Positions 9,763-17,615 of a stretch of DNA of 64,000 nucleotides are shown piece by piece. The notes under the pieces were generated by a model. It was not told the origin of the DNA. It searched no databases and saw nothing but the letters and a program-made list of their open reading frames with translations. The number at the start of each line of letters is the position of its first letter. The stretch's first letter is position 1. Made by a program: the position numbers and the translations under genes. The stretch covers positions 2,159,001-2,223,000 of the forward strand of contig NZ_CP061080.1 in the NCBI RefSeq assembly GCF_014495845.1, written 5' to 3'. The stretch comes from Aquibium microcysteis (lineage in GTDB: Bacteria; Pseudomonadota; Alphaproteobacteria; Rhizobiales; Rhizobiaceae).

Positions 9763-10569
9763 ATGCGTATGTCGTTCCTTCGCCCGGCGGGCCGTCGCCC
9801 GGCCGCCGCACGCCCCCGGACCTTCGTGGTCTCGGGCCTCCTTCTCTGCGGGCTCGCCATCCTCTCGGCCTGCTCGGTCGCCGACACGCTGCGGCCGGAG
9901 GTCGACGTCGGCGTGCGCACCGCCGCCCTGCCCTCCCGCGGACTGCAGGCGCTGGTGCCCTCGAACCCCTACATGTCGGGCTATCCGCGGCTCAACGAAC
10001 CGCTGTCGACCGAGGCCGTGATGCCTGCCGAGGAGGTGCAGTGCCGGCGCCAGCTGAAGCGGCTCGGCGTGCGCTTCCGCGACATCGCGCCGATCCGCGA
10101 TTCGGCGTCCTGCGGCATCGACTGGCCGGTGGAGGTGTCGGGCTTTTCGGGCAATGTGGGGATGAAGCCGGCCGCGACGCTGACCTGCGACATGGCGCTG
10201 GCCTTCGCGCAATGGACCGAGGACGAACTGGCGCCTGCCGCGCGCTGGCGCTATCTCTCGGGCGTCAAGACCATCCACCAGGGCTCCAGCTATTCCTGCC
10301 GCTCGATCGCCGGCACCCGCACGGTCTCCGAGCACGCAAAGGGCAACGCGCTGGACGTGATGCGCATCGAGCTGAAGAACGGCAAGGACATCGACGTGCG
10401 CAAACCCGGCTGGTTCGCCTTCCGCGAGAAGGGGCTGCTGAACAACGTCCGTTCCGACGCCTGCGGCTATTTCTCGACGGTGCTGGGACCCGGCTACGAT
10501 GCCGCCCACAAGGACCATTTCCACTTCGACATCAAGGAACGCAGGAACGGCCACCGGGCCTGCCGATGA
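9763..10569 (+). CDS. Extensin-like family lipoprotein
   Basis: A 268-residue protein with a lipoprotein signal (GLLLCGLAILSAC, modified Cys near residue 37) and an extensin-like C-terminal domain (PF06904) covering the rest. Diagnostic pieces are CGIDWPVEVSGFSGNVGMKP, HAKGNALDVMRIELKNGKDI and the C-terminal HKDHFHFDIKERR. The conserved His and Asp residues recall LAS/M15-type peptidases, so a role in cell-wall peptide cleavage is possible but unproven. It is predicted to be anchored to the envelope by its lipid. An alternative ATG lies 6 bp downstream. Confidence 0.88.
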   Translation: MRMSFLRPAGRRPAAARPRTFVVSGLLLCGLAILSACSVADTLRPEVDVGVRTAALPSRGLQALVPSNPYMSGYPRLNEPLSTEAVMPAEEVQCRRQLKRLGVRFRDIAPIRDSASCGIDWPVEVSGFSGNVGMKPAATLTCDMALAFAQWTEDELAPAARWRYLSGVKTIHQGSSYSCRSIAGTRTVSEHAKGNALDVMRIELKNGKDIDVRKPGWFAFREKGLLNNVRSDACGYFSTVLGPGYDAAHKDHFHFDIKERRNGHRACR

Positions 10570-10576
10570 GGCGACG

Positions 10577-11443
10577 TCACATCGCGGCTCTGGCCTTCGC
10601 CTGGAGCCGGGCGGCCAGCGTCTCGAGCGTGTCTCCGGCGACTTTCGGAACGATGCGCCAGACCGCGTTGACGAAGCAGAACAGCGCGAAGCCGACGAGG
10701 CCGACGCAGACGGCGGCCACCAGGATGCGCCCGTAGGGCTGGCCGGTAAGCCAGGACAGCGCTTCGCGCGTGCCGCCGGCCGCGTTCGGATCGGCCGCCC
10801 AGGCGGCATAGAGGATCAGGCCGCCGACGATCGCCACGACCGCGCCATGCGCGAACAGCCCGGCGCGCAACGCGCCGTTCCAATGGGTGGTGAAGTGGTT
10901 GGCGACGAGGTGGCGCCGGTAGGTCTGCTTCCAGCCCTTGACGAAGAAATAGCCGGCAGCGCCCAGCACCGCCAGGCCCGCCGCCGCTGCCACCCAGCGG
11001 CCGCCCGGCCACTGCATCAGTGCCGACAGCGCGCTGCGCAGCGACGACCCGTCGGAGCCGTCGCCCGAGCCGCCGCCGGCAAACAGCAGCGAGAAGGCGA
11101 TGCCCGCGATGGACAGGTGGAACAGCCCCGTCAGGGCGATGGCGACGCGCGCGGCAATGCCCTTCGCATCGCCGCCATGGTCGTCGAGATCGAAGATCGC
11201 ATCGAGCACGCGCCAGGCGGCATAGGCCAGCATCCCGATGAAGATCAGCGCGAGCACGATGCCGCCGCCGGTGGTGTTCTCGAGGTCGGCCAGCGCCGAC
11301 GACGTCCCTTCCGCCCGGCCGCCGCGCCAGATCGCATAGAGGGAGAAGCCGGCAACCGTGAGATAGACGAGGCCGCGCCCGGCATAGCCCATCCGCATCA
11401 CCGGTACGGCCCAGGACAGGTCGGGGTTCGGCAGGCTGGACAT
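10577..11443 (-). CDS. DUF1206 family membrane protein
   Basis: A 288-residue polytopic protein with about six transmembrane helices in three helical pairs, the DUF1206 pattern. Each repeat has a Gly/Arg-containing turn: GYAGRGLVYLTVAGFSLYAI, VAIALTGLFHLSIAGIAFSL, and the last pair near LRAGLFAHGAVVAIVGGLIL. The function of the family is unknown. The ATG at 11443 has GGAGAG 6-7 bp upstream. It converges with the extensin-like gene (8 bp gap) and lies downstream of the FMN reductase. Confidence 0.86.
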   Translation of the reverse strand: MSSLPNPDLSWAVPVMRMGYAGRGLVYLTVAGFSLYAIWRGGRAEGTSSALADLENTTGGGIVLALIFIGMLAYAAWRVLDAIFDLDDHGGDAKGIAARVAIALTGLFHLSIAGIAFSLLFAGGGSGDGSDGSSLRSALSALMQWPGGRWVAAAAGLAVLGAAGYFFVKGWKQTYRRHLVANHFTTHWNGALRAGLFAHGAVVAIVGGLILYAAWAADPNAAGGTREALSWLTGQPYGRILVAAVCVGLVGFALFCFVNAVWRIVPKVAGDTLETLAARLQAKARAAM

Positions 11444-11592
11444 CGGCGCTCTCCTTCGCTGCGGGGAGAACAGCCGGGTCCGGGCTTGGTTCCGGCGGTG
11501 CAGGCATCGCCGGACCATCGTGCCGTCCCGGCCACGCCGGCCGGCCGCAGCAGACGACGCGACGGGGGCCGCCGCGCCGGCCGGACGGCCCG

Positions 11593-12192
11593 TCAGGCGG
11601 CCTTCGCCTGCGCCGCGTCGGCGTCGCGCGCGGCCTTCAGCGCCTTCGCCCACCAGGCGAACTGGTCGAGCATGGCCTTGGCGCCGTCTTCGAGATGCGG
11701 GATCTCGCCGAGCTTCGCCTGCCCCTGCATCAGCGCCACGAAATCGGCCATCAGAATGTGCACGCCCGCGCGGATCGGCGCCATCTGCAGTTCGACGGCA
11801 TGCAGCCTGAGCTGCTCGATCGCCCGCGCGGCACCGACGCCGCCGTAGCCGACGAAGGCGGCCGGCTTGCCGTTCCACTCGTTGTAGGCGTAGTCGAGCG
11901 CGTTCTTCAGCACCGCGGTCGGGCCGCGATTGTATTCGGCGGCGGTGAAGATGTAGCCGTCGAGCGAGGCCACCTTCTTCTGCCAGGCCTGCGCCACCTC
12001 GCCCTTCAGCGGCCCCCAGGCCGGCGAGCGGTCCTCCTCGTAGAAGGGCAGCGGATAGTCGCGCAGGTCGACCATCTCGACCTCGAAATCGCCGCGCGCG
12101 GCCGCGAGGTCGAAGATCCACTGCGCCGGCTTGTCGGCGAAGCGCGCCGGGCGCGTCGAGCCGATCACTATTCCAATCCGCGGTCTGGACAT
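11593..12192 (-). CDS. NAD(P)H-dependent FMN reductase
   Basis: A 199-residue flavodoxin-like protein. The FMN phosphate-binding loop is GSTRPARFADKPAQW near residue 11, and the second flavin-contact segment is YNRGPTAVLKNALDY around residue 87. It belongs to the NADPH-dependent FMN/quinone/azo reductase superfamily and is cytoplasmic; the electron acceptor is unknown. It is divergent from an HxlR regulator, the usual partner of quinone and aldehyde reductases, with a 6-bp-arm inverted repeat between the starts. Control by that HxlR protein is likely. Confidence 0.9.
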   Translation of the reverse strand: MSRPRIGIVIGSTRPARFADKPAQWIFDLAAARGDFEVEMVDLRDYPLPFYEEDRSPAWGPLKGEVAQAWQKKVASLDGYIFTAAEYNRGPTAVLKNALDYAYNEWNGKPAAFVGYGGVGAARAIEQLRLHAVELQMAPIRAGVHILMADFVALMQGQAKLGEIPHLEDGAKAMLDQFAWWAKALKAARDADAAQAKAA

Positions 12193-12218
12193 GCTAGTCT
12201 CCTTTGGGAACGATAAGA

Positions 12219-12235
12219 GGTATCGAATGGATACC
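12219..12235. promoter_or_regulatory. Candidate HxlR operator
   Basis: A perfect inverted repeat, GGTATC-GAATG-GATACC, lies in the 87 bp gap between the divergent FMN reductase (start 12192) and HxlR gene (start 12280). HxlR/YodB-type dimers bind such dyads next to their own genes. The site is 27 bp upstream of the reductase start, so binding would block its transcription. The repeat is seen directly; the binding protein is inferred. Confidence 0.55.
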
Positions 12236-12279
12236 GAGGCTATCTAGGAGACCGGGCGGATCGTCCGCAAGGAGGCACT

Positions 12280-12660
12280 TTGGCGACACCGAGGCACCTG
12301 CACGAAACCGCCGACTGCCGTGCGGTGAGCGCCGTGCTGCAGCGCGTCGGCGACAAGTGGACCGTGCTGGTGGTGAGCCGCCTCGGCGCCGGCCCGATGC
12401 GCTTCAACGAACTGCGCTCGGCCGTCGGCGGCATCTCGCAGAAGATGCTGACCACCACGCTGCGCGCGCTGGAACGCGACGGCTTCGTCACCCGCACCGT
12501 CTTCCCCACCATACCCCCGCGCGTGGACTACGAACTCACCGATCTGGGGCGCGAACTGCTGGTGCCCGTGCAGGCGCTGGGCGACTGGGCGCTGAAGAAC
12601 ATGGCGCGGGTGGAGGCAGCGCGGGTCAGATTCGATTCTGAAATGCCGCCGTTTAAATGA
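12280..12660 (+). CDS. HxlR family transcriptional regulator
   Basis: A 126-residue winged-helix regulator with the HxlR hallmark Cys near the N-terminus (ETADCRAVSAVLQRVGDKWT), then RFNELRSAVGGISQKMLTTT and the wing LERDGFVTRTVFPTIPPRVD. In YodB/QorR-type proteins this Cys senses quinones, diamide or aldehydes. The start is TTG at 12280, supported by a GGAGG 4 bp upstream. The last dozen codons run into AT-rich DNA, where the downstream island begins. Confidence 0.9.
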   Translation: MATPRHLHETADCRAVSAVLQRVGDKWTVLVVSRLGAGPMRFNELRSAVGGISQKMLTTTLRALERDGFVTRTVFPTIPPRVDYELTDLGRELLVPVQALGDWALKNMARVEAARVRFDSEMPPFK

Positions 12661-14170
12661 AAATATAAGCATATAATTGTTTTATAATAGCCTACCATTT
12701 TATTGCCCGTTGAAAGCAAAACAAAGACATACTATTTTATAATAGCGCCAGCTGGAGGTAAATCATGACGATTAAGAGATTTAGTACTTGGAAGTATTTT
12801 ATACGAGTTTTTTCTAAAGAAAGAGATGTAATTGATCATTTAAAAGATAGATCAGAATACTATTCATCTAAAGTGGATGAGGATTACTATAATTTTTCTT
12901 TCCTTGACGCAGATATACCTGAGAATGTGAGAGAAACAATTTACGACAAAAGGTCTAAAATAGAGAAATATTCCAGACGAGCTGTTGTAAAGACCGCCGT
13001 CGTCTTGGGATCCGCTACCGCAGGAGGATTCCTGTATCCATATGTATATGAGAATATTAGTGACTGGAAAGATTCTATCGACGTAAGACATGAGTTTTTG
13101 GAGGAGTTATCGCGGAAAAGAAAATTTAGATCTGCTCTAGAGAGTAGCGTCAATGATCCTCACATCTCAACAGCTGAACAACGACTATTGAAAATCATTC
13201 TAGCATTTGATCATGGCCGGATGCTGGCAGATTCGGAGATAGAATTTCTTCGTAAGATTATGTCTTTTCAAGAAGACAAGAAAGTTTCATTCTTTATGGC
13301 ACATTTGATTTCCGGCGAATATACCCGTCGTGGAGATCCTTTTGCAGCAAGTTCTGCGTATTCAGGATTTGGTGATGATAATGTTCCAGACAGTATGGCT
13401 ATAAATTATGCATTGCAGCGTTACTCGATCGGTTTCACTTCGCTTTCACGCGAAAAGTTTTCTGGACCATTCGCGGAGTGGGGTTTGGCCGCAGAACTAA
13501 ATCGACTCAGACGCCAAGTTCTACCATACTCTCATTACGAAGTACCCGACTTCGAAGCTGGAGGAGGAACTCTGGTTTCAACTGGACTGCATGACAAAGA
13601 TACGCCGTTCATTCACGCATGGGTACACCATCTAATTGCTTTAGCTGCTGATGCTAAAAATACCGCATCTCGCTATGAAATTTGGGATGCTCTTTTAAGC
13701 TTGTTTAGGGCCACGGCAAATTGTGAGAAACAGTTCGGGGCAAACGTTCTTCGCCCTGTCCTCAACGGAATACTAACAGCCGCCATACAAGCAAACACAT
13801 TCGGAGATCGTTTTTATCGAGATATATTTATCGAGTTCCTTATCGGAAAAAAGAATCTATCGGACAATTCCTCATATCTTTTAGAGTACAGAAAACGAAT
13901 TGCTGAAAAAGACCATATGGCAATGCTTAGCGCTTTGTTTGTCGAAACTCTGTTTCTGCACGGCGACGGGCCTAGGTGGCTAGATGAAAATCATGTAAAG
14001 ATAGATCTTACGAACATTGATGTATTCAGTGTTCCAAATAGCGCGGTACAAAAAGGGATAGAGAACGCAAGAAAGTTAAAGGGAATATACTATGAACACG
14101 AAGAGACATTCAATATAAATGCGACCGCTCCGCTATGTTTTAGAATATACTTGGTTTGATTTCTACAGGT
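12661..14170. other. AT-rich island with one orphan gene
   Basis: A stretch of about 1.5 kb whose base composition is strikingly AT-rich by eye, against GC-rich neighbours on both sides. It starts at the HxlR stop codon and ends at the TetR stop codon. Its left end holds an 11-bp direct repeat TTTTATAATAG (12680-12690 and 12735-12745). The second copy is part of a CTATT-TTAT-AATAG dyad. No transposase, integrase, tRNA or long terminal inverted repeat is seen. Recent horizontal acquisition is the simplest reading. Confidence 0.8.
12765..14159 (+). CDS. Unrecognised protein, horizontally acquired orphan
   Basis: A 464-residue protein matching no family I recognise. It starts with a Lys/Arg/Tyr-rich region (residues 1-70). 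A short hydrophobic stretch at about residues 73-95 (VVKTAVVLGSATAGGFLYPY) is preceded by SRR, which resembles a twin-arginine motif placed unusually far in; it could be a single membrane anchor. The remainder looks mainly helical and soluble (for example HAWVHHLIALAADAKNTASR and LNGILTAAIQANTFGDRFYR). The ATG at 12765 has a strong GGAGG 8 bp upstream. Codon use is AT-rich throughout, unlike every neighbour. Function unknown; a defence or surface role is only a guess. Confidence 0.8.
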   Translation: MTIKRFSTWKYFIRVFSKERDVIDHLKDRSEYYSSKVDEDYYNFSFLDADIPENVRETIYDKRSKIEKYSRRAVVKTAVVLGSATAGGFLYPYVYENISDWKDSIDVRHEFLEELSRKRKFRSALESSVNDPHISTAEQRLLKIILAFDHGRMLADSEIEFLRKIMSFQEDKKVSFFMAHLISGEYTRRGDPFAASSAYSGFGDDNVPDSMAINYALQRYSIGFTSLSREKFSGPFAEWGLAAELNRLRRQVLPYSHYEVPDFEAGGGTLVSTGLHDKDTPFIHAWVHHLIALAADAKNTASRYEIWDALLSLFRATANCEKQFGANVLRPVLNGILTAAIQANTFGDRFYRDIFIEFLIGKKNLSDNSSYLLEYRKRIAEKDHMAMLSALFVETLFLHGDGPRWLDENHVKIDLTNIDVFSVPNSAVQKGIENARKLKGIYYEHEETFNINATAPLCFRIYLV

Positions 14171-14761
14171 TCAATCTTCGCCGTGTATATTATAACGGCT
14201 GAGCGCCGTCTCCTGCCGAAAAGCCGTCCGCAGGAGGTCGCTTGCGGCGGCGGCATCGAGTTCCGGGTCGTCCGCCAGGAGAAGGCCGGCGAGCCCGTCG
14301 CGCATGGCTTCCAGCCGCAGCGCGGTGGCGCGAGGCGACGTCAGCATCCACTCGCCTTGCTCGACGCCCTCTCCAAGGATCGCCGTGAGCCGGTTGCGAA
14401 GACCGGTCCGTGCGGAGGCGACCGCCAGCGCCATGGGGGGGTCCTGGACGGCCAGCCCCTCCGCCTCGATCCACAGCCGCCACAGCGGGCGCGCCGCCTC
14501 CGCGAAGCTCTCTGCGAAGAAGCGTTCCAGCGCCTCGGTCGGACCCTCCCCGTCGCGGCGCATGTCCGCGGCGACCCCGTCGAAGATCCTCGTCCATGCC
14601 GCGGCGCGCAAGTCCGGCCAGCGGAAATAGTGGTTGAGCAGCCCCGTGCCCACGCCGGCGCGCTCGGTGACGGCGCGCGTCTGAGCCGACAGGAGGCCGT
14701 CGTCGAGGAGCAAGTCGACGGTGGCGGAAACAATCCGGTCGCGTTTGCTGACGCTGCTCAC
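14171..14761 (-). CDS. TetR family transcriptional regulator
   Basis: A 196-residue TetR-type repressor. The N-terminal helix-turn-helix spans residues 8-55 (KRDRIVSATVDLLLDDGLLS, then RAVTERAGVGTGLLNHYFRW), followed by an all-helical ligand-binding domain. The GTG at 14761 is chosen because GGGAGG lies 6 bp upstream. Two palindromes adjoin its start, and the divergent DUF418 gene begins just beyond them, so it very probably represses both itself and that gene. Its last codons lie in the AT-rich island edge. Confidence 0.92.
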   Translation of the reverse strand: MSSVSKRDRIVSATVDLLLDDGLLSAQTRAVTERAGVGTGLLNHYFRWPDLRAAAWTRIFDGVAADMRRDGEGPTEALERFFAESFAEAARPLWRLWIEAEGLAVQDPPMALAVASARTGLRNRLTAILGEGVEQGEWMLTSPRATALRLEAMRDGLAGLLLADDPELDAAAASDLLRTAFRQETALSRYNIHGED

Positions 14762-14780
14762 TGCGTACCTCCCTTGACGG

Positions 14781-14818
14781 ATTGAGCAATCGCTCAATAT
14801 ATTGAGCATATGCTCAAT
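14781..14818. promoter_or_regulatory. Tandem TetR operators
   Basis: Two related 18-bp dyads: ATTGAGC-AATC-GCTCAAT at 14781-14798 and the perfect palindrome ATTGAGCATATGCTCAAT at 14801-14818. Their centres are 20 bp apart, about two helical turns, so two dimers could bind the same face. They fill the gap between the divergent TetR (14761) and DUF418 (14836) genes. Such twin sites suggest cooperative autoregulation. The repeats are directly visible; binding by the adjacent TetR is inferred. Confidence 0.8.
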
Positions 14819-14835
14819 CCACAGAGGTAGCGCTG

Positions 14836-15930
14836 ATGAAGCCGGACCGCAACCCAGCCGTCGATCTCGTGCGCGCGGCGGCGCTGATCGGCATCGCCGT
14901 CGTCAACCTGCCCTTCATGGCCCTGCCGTCCCAGGCCCTCCTCACACTGCCCGAGGCCTGGCCGGACCGGCTGGCCGTGCAAGGAACCGAACTCCTGTTC
15001 CAGGCGAAATTCTTCCTCCTGTTCTCCTTCGTCTTCGGCTGGGGGCTGGAGATCCAGAGCCTGCAGGCACGCCGCGCAGGCGCATCCTTCGCACGGCGCT
15101 ACTCGCGGCGGCTGGGAATGCTCGCCTTGTTCGGCATCCTGCACGCGCTGCTCGTCTTCACCGGCGACATCCTGCTGCTCTATGCGGTGCTGGGCCTGAT
15201 CGCCTGGGCTCTGAAAGGCGCATCCGTGCGGGGACTGCTCGGCATGGCGATGGCTCTCGTGCCCGTCGCTGCGGCCTGTCTGGCCGTGATCGTGGTCGTT
15301 CTCGCCGACGCGCCCCTGCCGCCCGACCATCCCGGCCTCGGCGGGAGCTACGTCGAGACCGTGCTCGCGCGGTGGCGCGACTGGCCACCGGTCTTCGTGT
15401 TTCTCGTGCTGTTTCAGGGACATCTGGCGCTGGCGGCCTTCCTCGTCGGCATGGCGGCGGCACGGACCGGGTTCTTCGAGGAAGGCAACGCCGCGGCCGC
15501 GCGGCTGGCGCGCGCGGTGCCGTTTCTCCTGGCAGCCGGCCTCATCGTGAACCTCGTCTATGTCGGCGCCGGCCGATCCGAGGCTTTGCCTGTGGCGATG
15601 GCTGGCCTCGCCAGCCTGGCCCTCGGCGGTCCGCTGCTGGCGGCCGCCTATCTCGGCCTGATCCTTCGCGTCGCGAGGACCGTCCGCATGCCCGCCTTCG
15701 TCGTCGTGGCCGGGCGCAACACGCTGACCTGCTACGTCCTGCAGGGCGTGCTGGCCGGACTGGTGCTCGGCGGCTACGGGCTCGGCCTGTTCGGCGACCT
15801 CGGACAGATGACCATCCTGGCGCTGTCGGTGGCCATCGCGCTTCTGTCCATGGCGCTGGTGGCGGCCTGGGCGCAGCGCTTTGGCCAGGGGCCGCTGGAA
15901 TGGCTGCTGCGCCGCGTCACCCTCGCCTGA
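14836..15930 (+). CDS. DUF418 (YeiB-like) membrane protein
   Basis: A 364-residue polytopic membrane protein of the DUF418/YeiB family. The N-terminus DLVRAAALIGIAVVNLPFMA is the typical opening, and FFLLFSFVFGWGLEIQ with ARRYSRRLGMLALFGILHAL follows. The C-terminal part, VVAGRNTLTCYVLQGVLAGL, is the DUF418 core. It is related to acyltransferase-3-like membrane proteins, but no reaction is established. The ATG at 14836 lies 18 bp after the second TetR operator, so expression should be inducible through that repressor. Confidence 0.88.
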   Translation: MKPDRNPAVDLVRAAALIGIAVVNLPFMALPSQALLTLPEAWPDRLAVQGTELLFQAKFFLLFSFVFGWGLEIQSLQARRAGASFARRYSRRLGMLALFGILHALLVFTGDILLLYAVLGLIAWALKGASVRGLLGMAMALVPVAAACLAVIVVVLADAPLPPDHPGLGGSYVETVLARWRDWPPVFVFLVLFQGHLALAAFLVGMAAARTGFFEEGNAAAARLARAVPFLLAAGLIVNLVYVGAGRSEALPVAMAGLASLALGGPLLAAAYLGLILRVARTVRMPAFVVVAGRNTLTCYVLQGVLAGLVLGGYGLGLFGDLGQMTILALSVAIALLSMALVAAWAQRFGQGPLEWLLRRVTLA

Positions 15931-15962
15931 TCGGTCGCGTGCACCGGGTCACCGTTCGACCG

Positions 15963-16346
15963 TCACCCTCGCTTCCGCGGCTTCTCCACCACCTGATACA
16001 GCGACAGCACGTGCCCGTCCGGGTCGGCATAGTCGCCGGACCAGCCGCCGGGGGCGTGGCTGACGGGGGTGACGATGGTGGCGCCGTGGTCGACCAGGGC
16101 TGCGGCGACGTCGTCGATGCCGCCGTCTTCGAGGGTGAAGACGATGATCGGCGAATCGCCCGGGCGGGCCTCGCGGACGAAGAAGATCAGGTCGATCCCG
16201 CCGGCGGTCGACGCGATCAGGAAGGCTTCGTCGCCGTCCTCGACGCGCTGGACGGGGAGGCCGACGACGTCGCGCCAGAAGCGCTCCGTCCGGTCGAGAT
16301 TGGCGACGTAGTAGCAGATGTTGCCGATGCGGGCCTGTCCGAGCAT
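15963..16346 (-). CDS. VOC family protein (glyoxalase/bleomycin-resistance fold)
   Basis: A 127-residue protein with the vicinal-oxygen-chelate fold: VANLDRTERFWRDVVGLPVQ at the N-terminus, then IIVFTLEDGGIDDVAAALVD and WSGDYADPDGHVLSLYQ at the C-terminus. These proteins are small metal-dependent dioxygenases, isomerases or binding proteins; the substrate is not predictable. The ATG at 16346 has AAGGAGG 6 bp upstream. It follows the sigma-like gene after 28 bp on the same strand, so cotranscription is likely. Confidence 0.87.
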   Translation of the reverse strand: MLGQARIGNICYYVANLDRTERFWRDVVGLPVQRVEDGDEAFLIASTAGGIDLIFFVREARPGDSPIIVFTLEDGGIDDVAAALVDHGATIVTPVSHAPGGWSGDYADPDGHVLSLYQVVEKPRKRG

Positions 16347-16374
16347 GGATCCCTCCTTGTGAGTGCAGACGCCC

Positions 16375-17013
16375 CTAATCGCCGCCGACCGCCGTTTCGT
16401 GAGGACGGATGCGAGAAAAATCGAAGGCGATGAGATGGCCGTCGGGATCGTGGCTGGCGAGCGCGGTTCCCGGCCGCCGCGCGATGGGCAGCAGCGCCCG
16501 GCGGATCGCGCCGAAGGGCAGCGGCAGCCGCGCCGAAGCCCCCTGCCCCGGCTCGTCGTCGTCGCTTGTGGCGCGATGGGCGCGCCAGCGGGCCTTGAGC
16601 GCGCCGATGCGCTGGCGCAGGGCCTCGTCGGCGATGCCGGCGACGTGCCGGATCTCGGCCCGCGTCGCGCCGGCGCCCGCGAGCAGCGCCACGATCCGCA
16701 GCGAGGGCGGCAGTGCGGCGACGAAGGCGGCCGGCAGTCCGTCCGCAAGCCCGTCCTCCGGAAACCCGGCGGCGCCGGCGACCTCCACGAACGCCGCCTC
16801 GCGCCGCGCCCGGCGGGCCGCGCCCCGGCGCGCGGTGGCGGCGATGTTGCGCATGACGCCGGTGATCCAGGCATCGAGATCGCGGTCGCGTAGCCGTCCG
16901 GCGCCGATGGCCACGATCAGCGCGTCCTGCAGCAGGTCGTCGGCATCCTGACCGGCGCGGCAGTGCCGGCGGGCGACCCCGCGCAGACGCTGCAGGCGCG
17001 CCGCGTCGAGCAT
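16375..17013 (-). CDS. ECF-like RNA polymerase sigma factor
   Basis: A 212-residue protein built like a small sigma-70 (ECF) factor. Region 2 covers GQDADDLLQDALIVAIGAGR and LDAWITGVMRNIAATARRGA (residues 20-65). Region 4 is a helix-turn-helix at about residues 105-145 (LPPSLRIVALLAGAGATRAE). A C-terminal tail of about 60 residues follows with no obvious domain. No anti-sigma factor gene adjoins it. The ATG at 17013 is 4 bp from the thioesterase stop, so it is read after that gene and before the VOC gene. Region 4 is divergent, so promoter specificity may be unusual. Confidence 0.75.
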   Translation of the reverse strand: MLDAARLQRLRGVARRHCRAGQDADDLLQDALIVAIGAGRLRDRDLDAWITGVMRNIAATARRGAARRARREAAFVEVAGAAGFPEDGLADGLPAAFVAALPPSLRIVALLAGAGATRAEIRHVAGIADEALRQRIGALKARWRAHRATSDDDEPGQGASARLPLPFGAIRRALLPIARRPGTALASHDPDGHLIAFDFSRIRPHETAVGGD

Positions 17014-17017
17014 GGCG

Positions 17018-17425
17018 TCAGCGGGACGCGCCGTCGACCGGCACCGGCGTCGGACGGCCGTCCCGGTCGAGCGCCACCATGATGAAATCGGCGTCCGTCA
17101 CCTTCTCCATCAGGTCCGACAGATAGCGCTGCGCCCAGGCCTCCACCTTCAGCGTCATCGAGGTTCGGCCGACGCGGGTGACGTGGGTGTAGATGCAGAG
17201 CGTGTCGCCGATCTTCATCGCCTTGGCGAAGGACATTTCCTTGACGGCGGCGGTGACGACGCGACCCTTGGCGCGTTCGGCGGCGCGGATGCCGCAGGCC
17301 AGGTCCATCTGCGCCATGACCCAGCCGCCGAAGATGTCGCCGGCGGCGTTGGCGTCGGCGGGCATGGCGAGCGTGCGCAAGGTGAGTTCGCCGGTGGGCG
17401 CCAGGGTCGGTCCGGTCTCGCTCAT
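17018..17425 (-). CDS. Acyl-CoA thioesterase (YciA-type hot-dog)
   Basis: A 135-residue hot-dog fold thioesterase. The active-site loop reads ANAAGDIFGGWVMAQMDLAC near residue 25, with Asp in the GDIFGG segment, and MSFAKAMKIGDTLCIYTHVT follows. It should hydrolyse acyl-CoA to fatty acid plus CoA in the cytoplasm. It heads a tight minus-strand set with the sigma-like and VOC genes. Confidence 0.92.
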   Translation of the reverse strand: MSETGPTLAPTGELTLRTLAMPADANAAGDIFGGWVMAQMDLACGIRAAERAKGRVVTAAVKEMSFAKAMKIGDTLCIYTHVTRVGRTSMTLKVEAWAQRYLSDLMEKVTDADFIMVALDRDGRPTPVPVDGASR

Positions 17426-17615
17426 GCCGTTGGTCTGCTCCGTTCAGGCTCTCCCGGTGGTAGCGAGCGTCCCCGGCCGCGTCAACGCGCGGGCCAGCCT
17501 GGCCGGCCGTCGTTTTTCTCACAGACGGCGGCGCTGTGGGGGCAAGACGGAACGGGCGGCGCGGGTCTAGTCTCCGGGACCGTACGCCAGGGGGACGCGC
17601 GCCGGACACGCAGCC

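Noticed and set aside
12765..14159. Insertion-sequence transposase
   Set aside because: No DDE, HUH or serine/tyrosine recombinase pattern in the protein and no terminal inverted repeats at the island edges.
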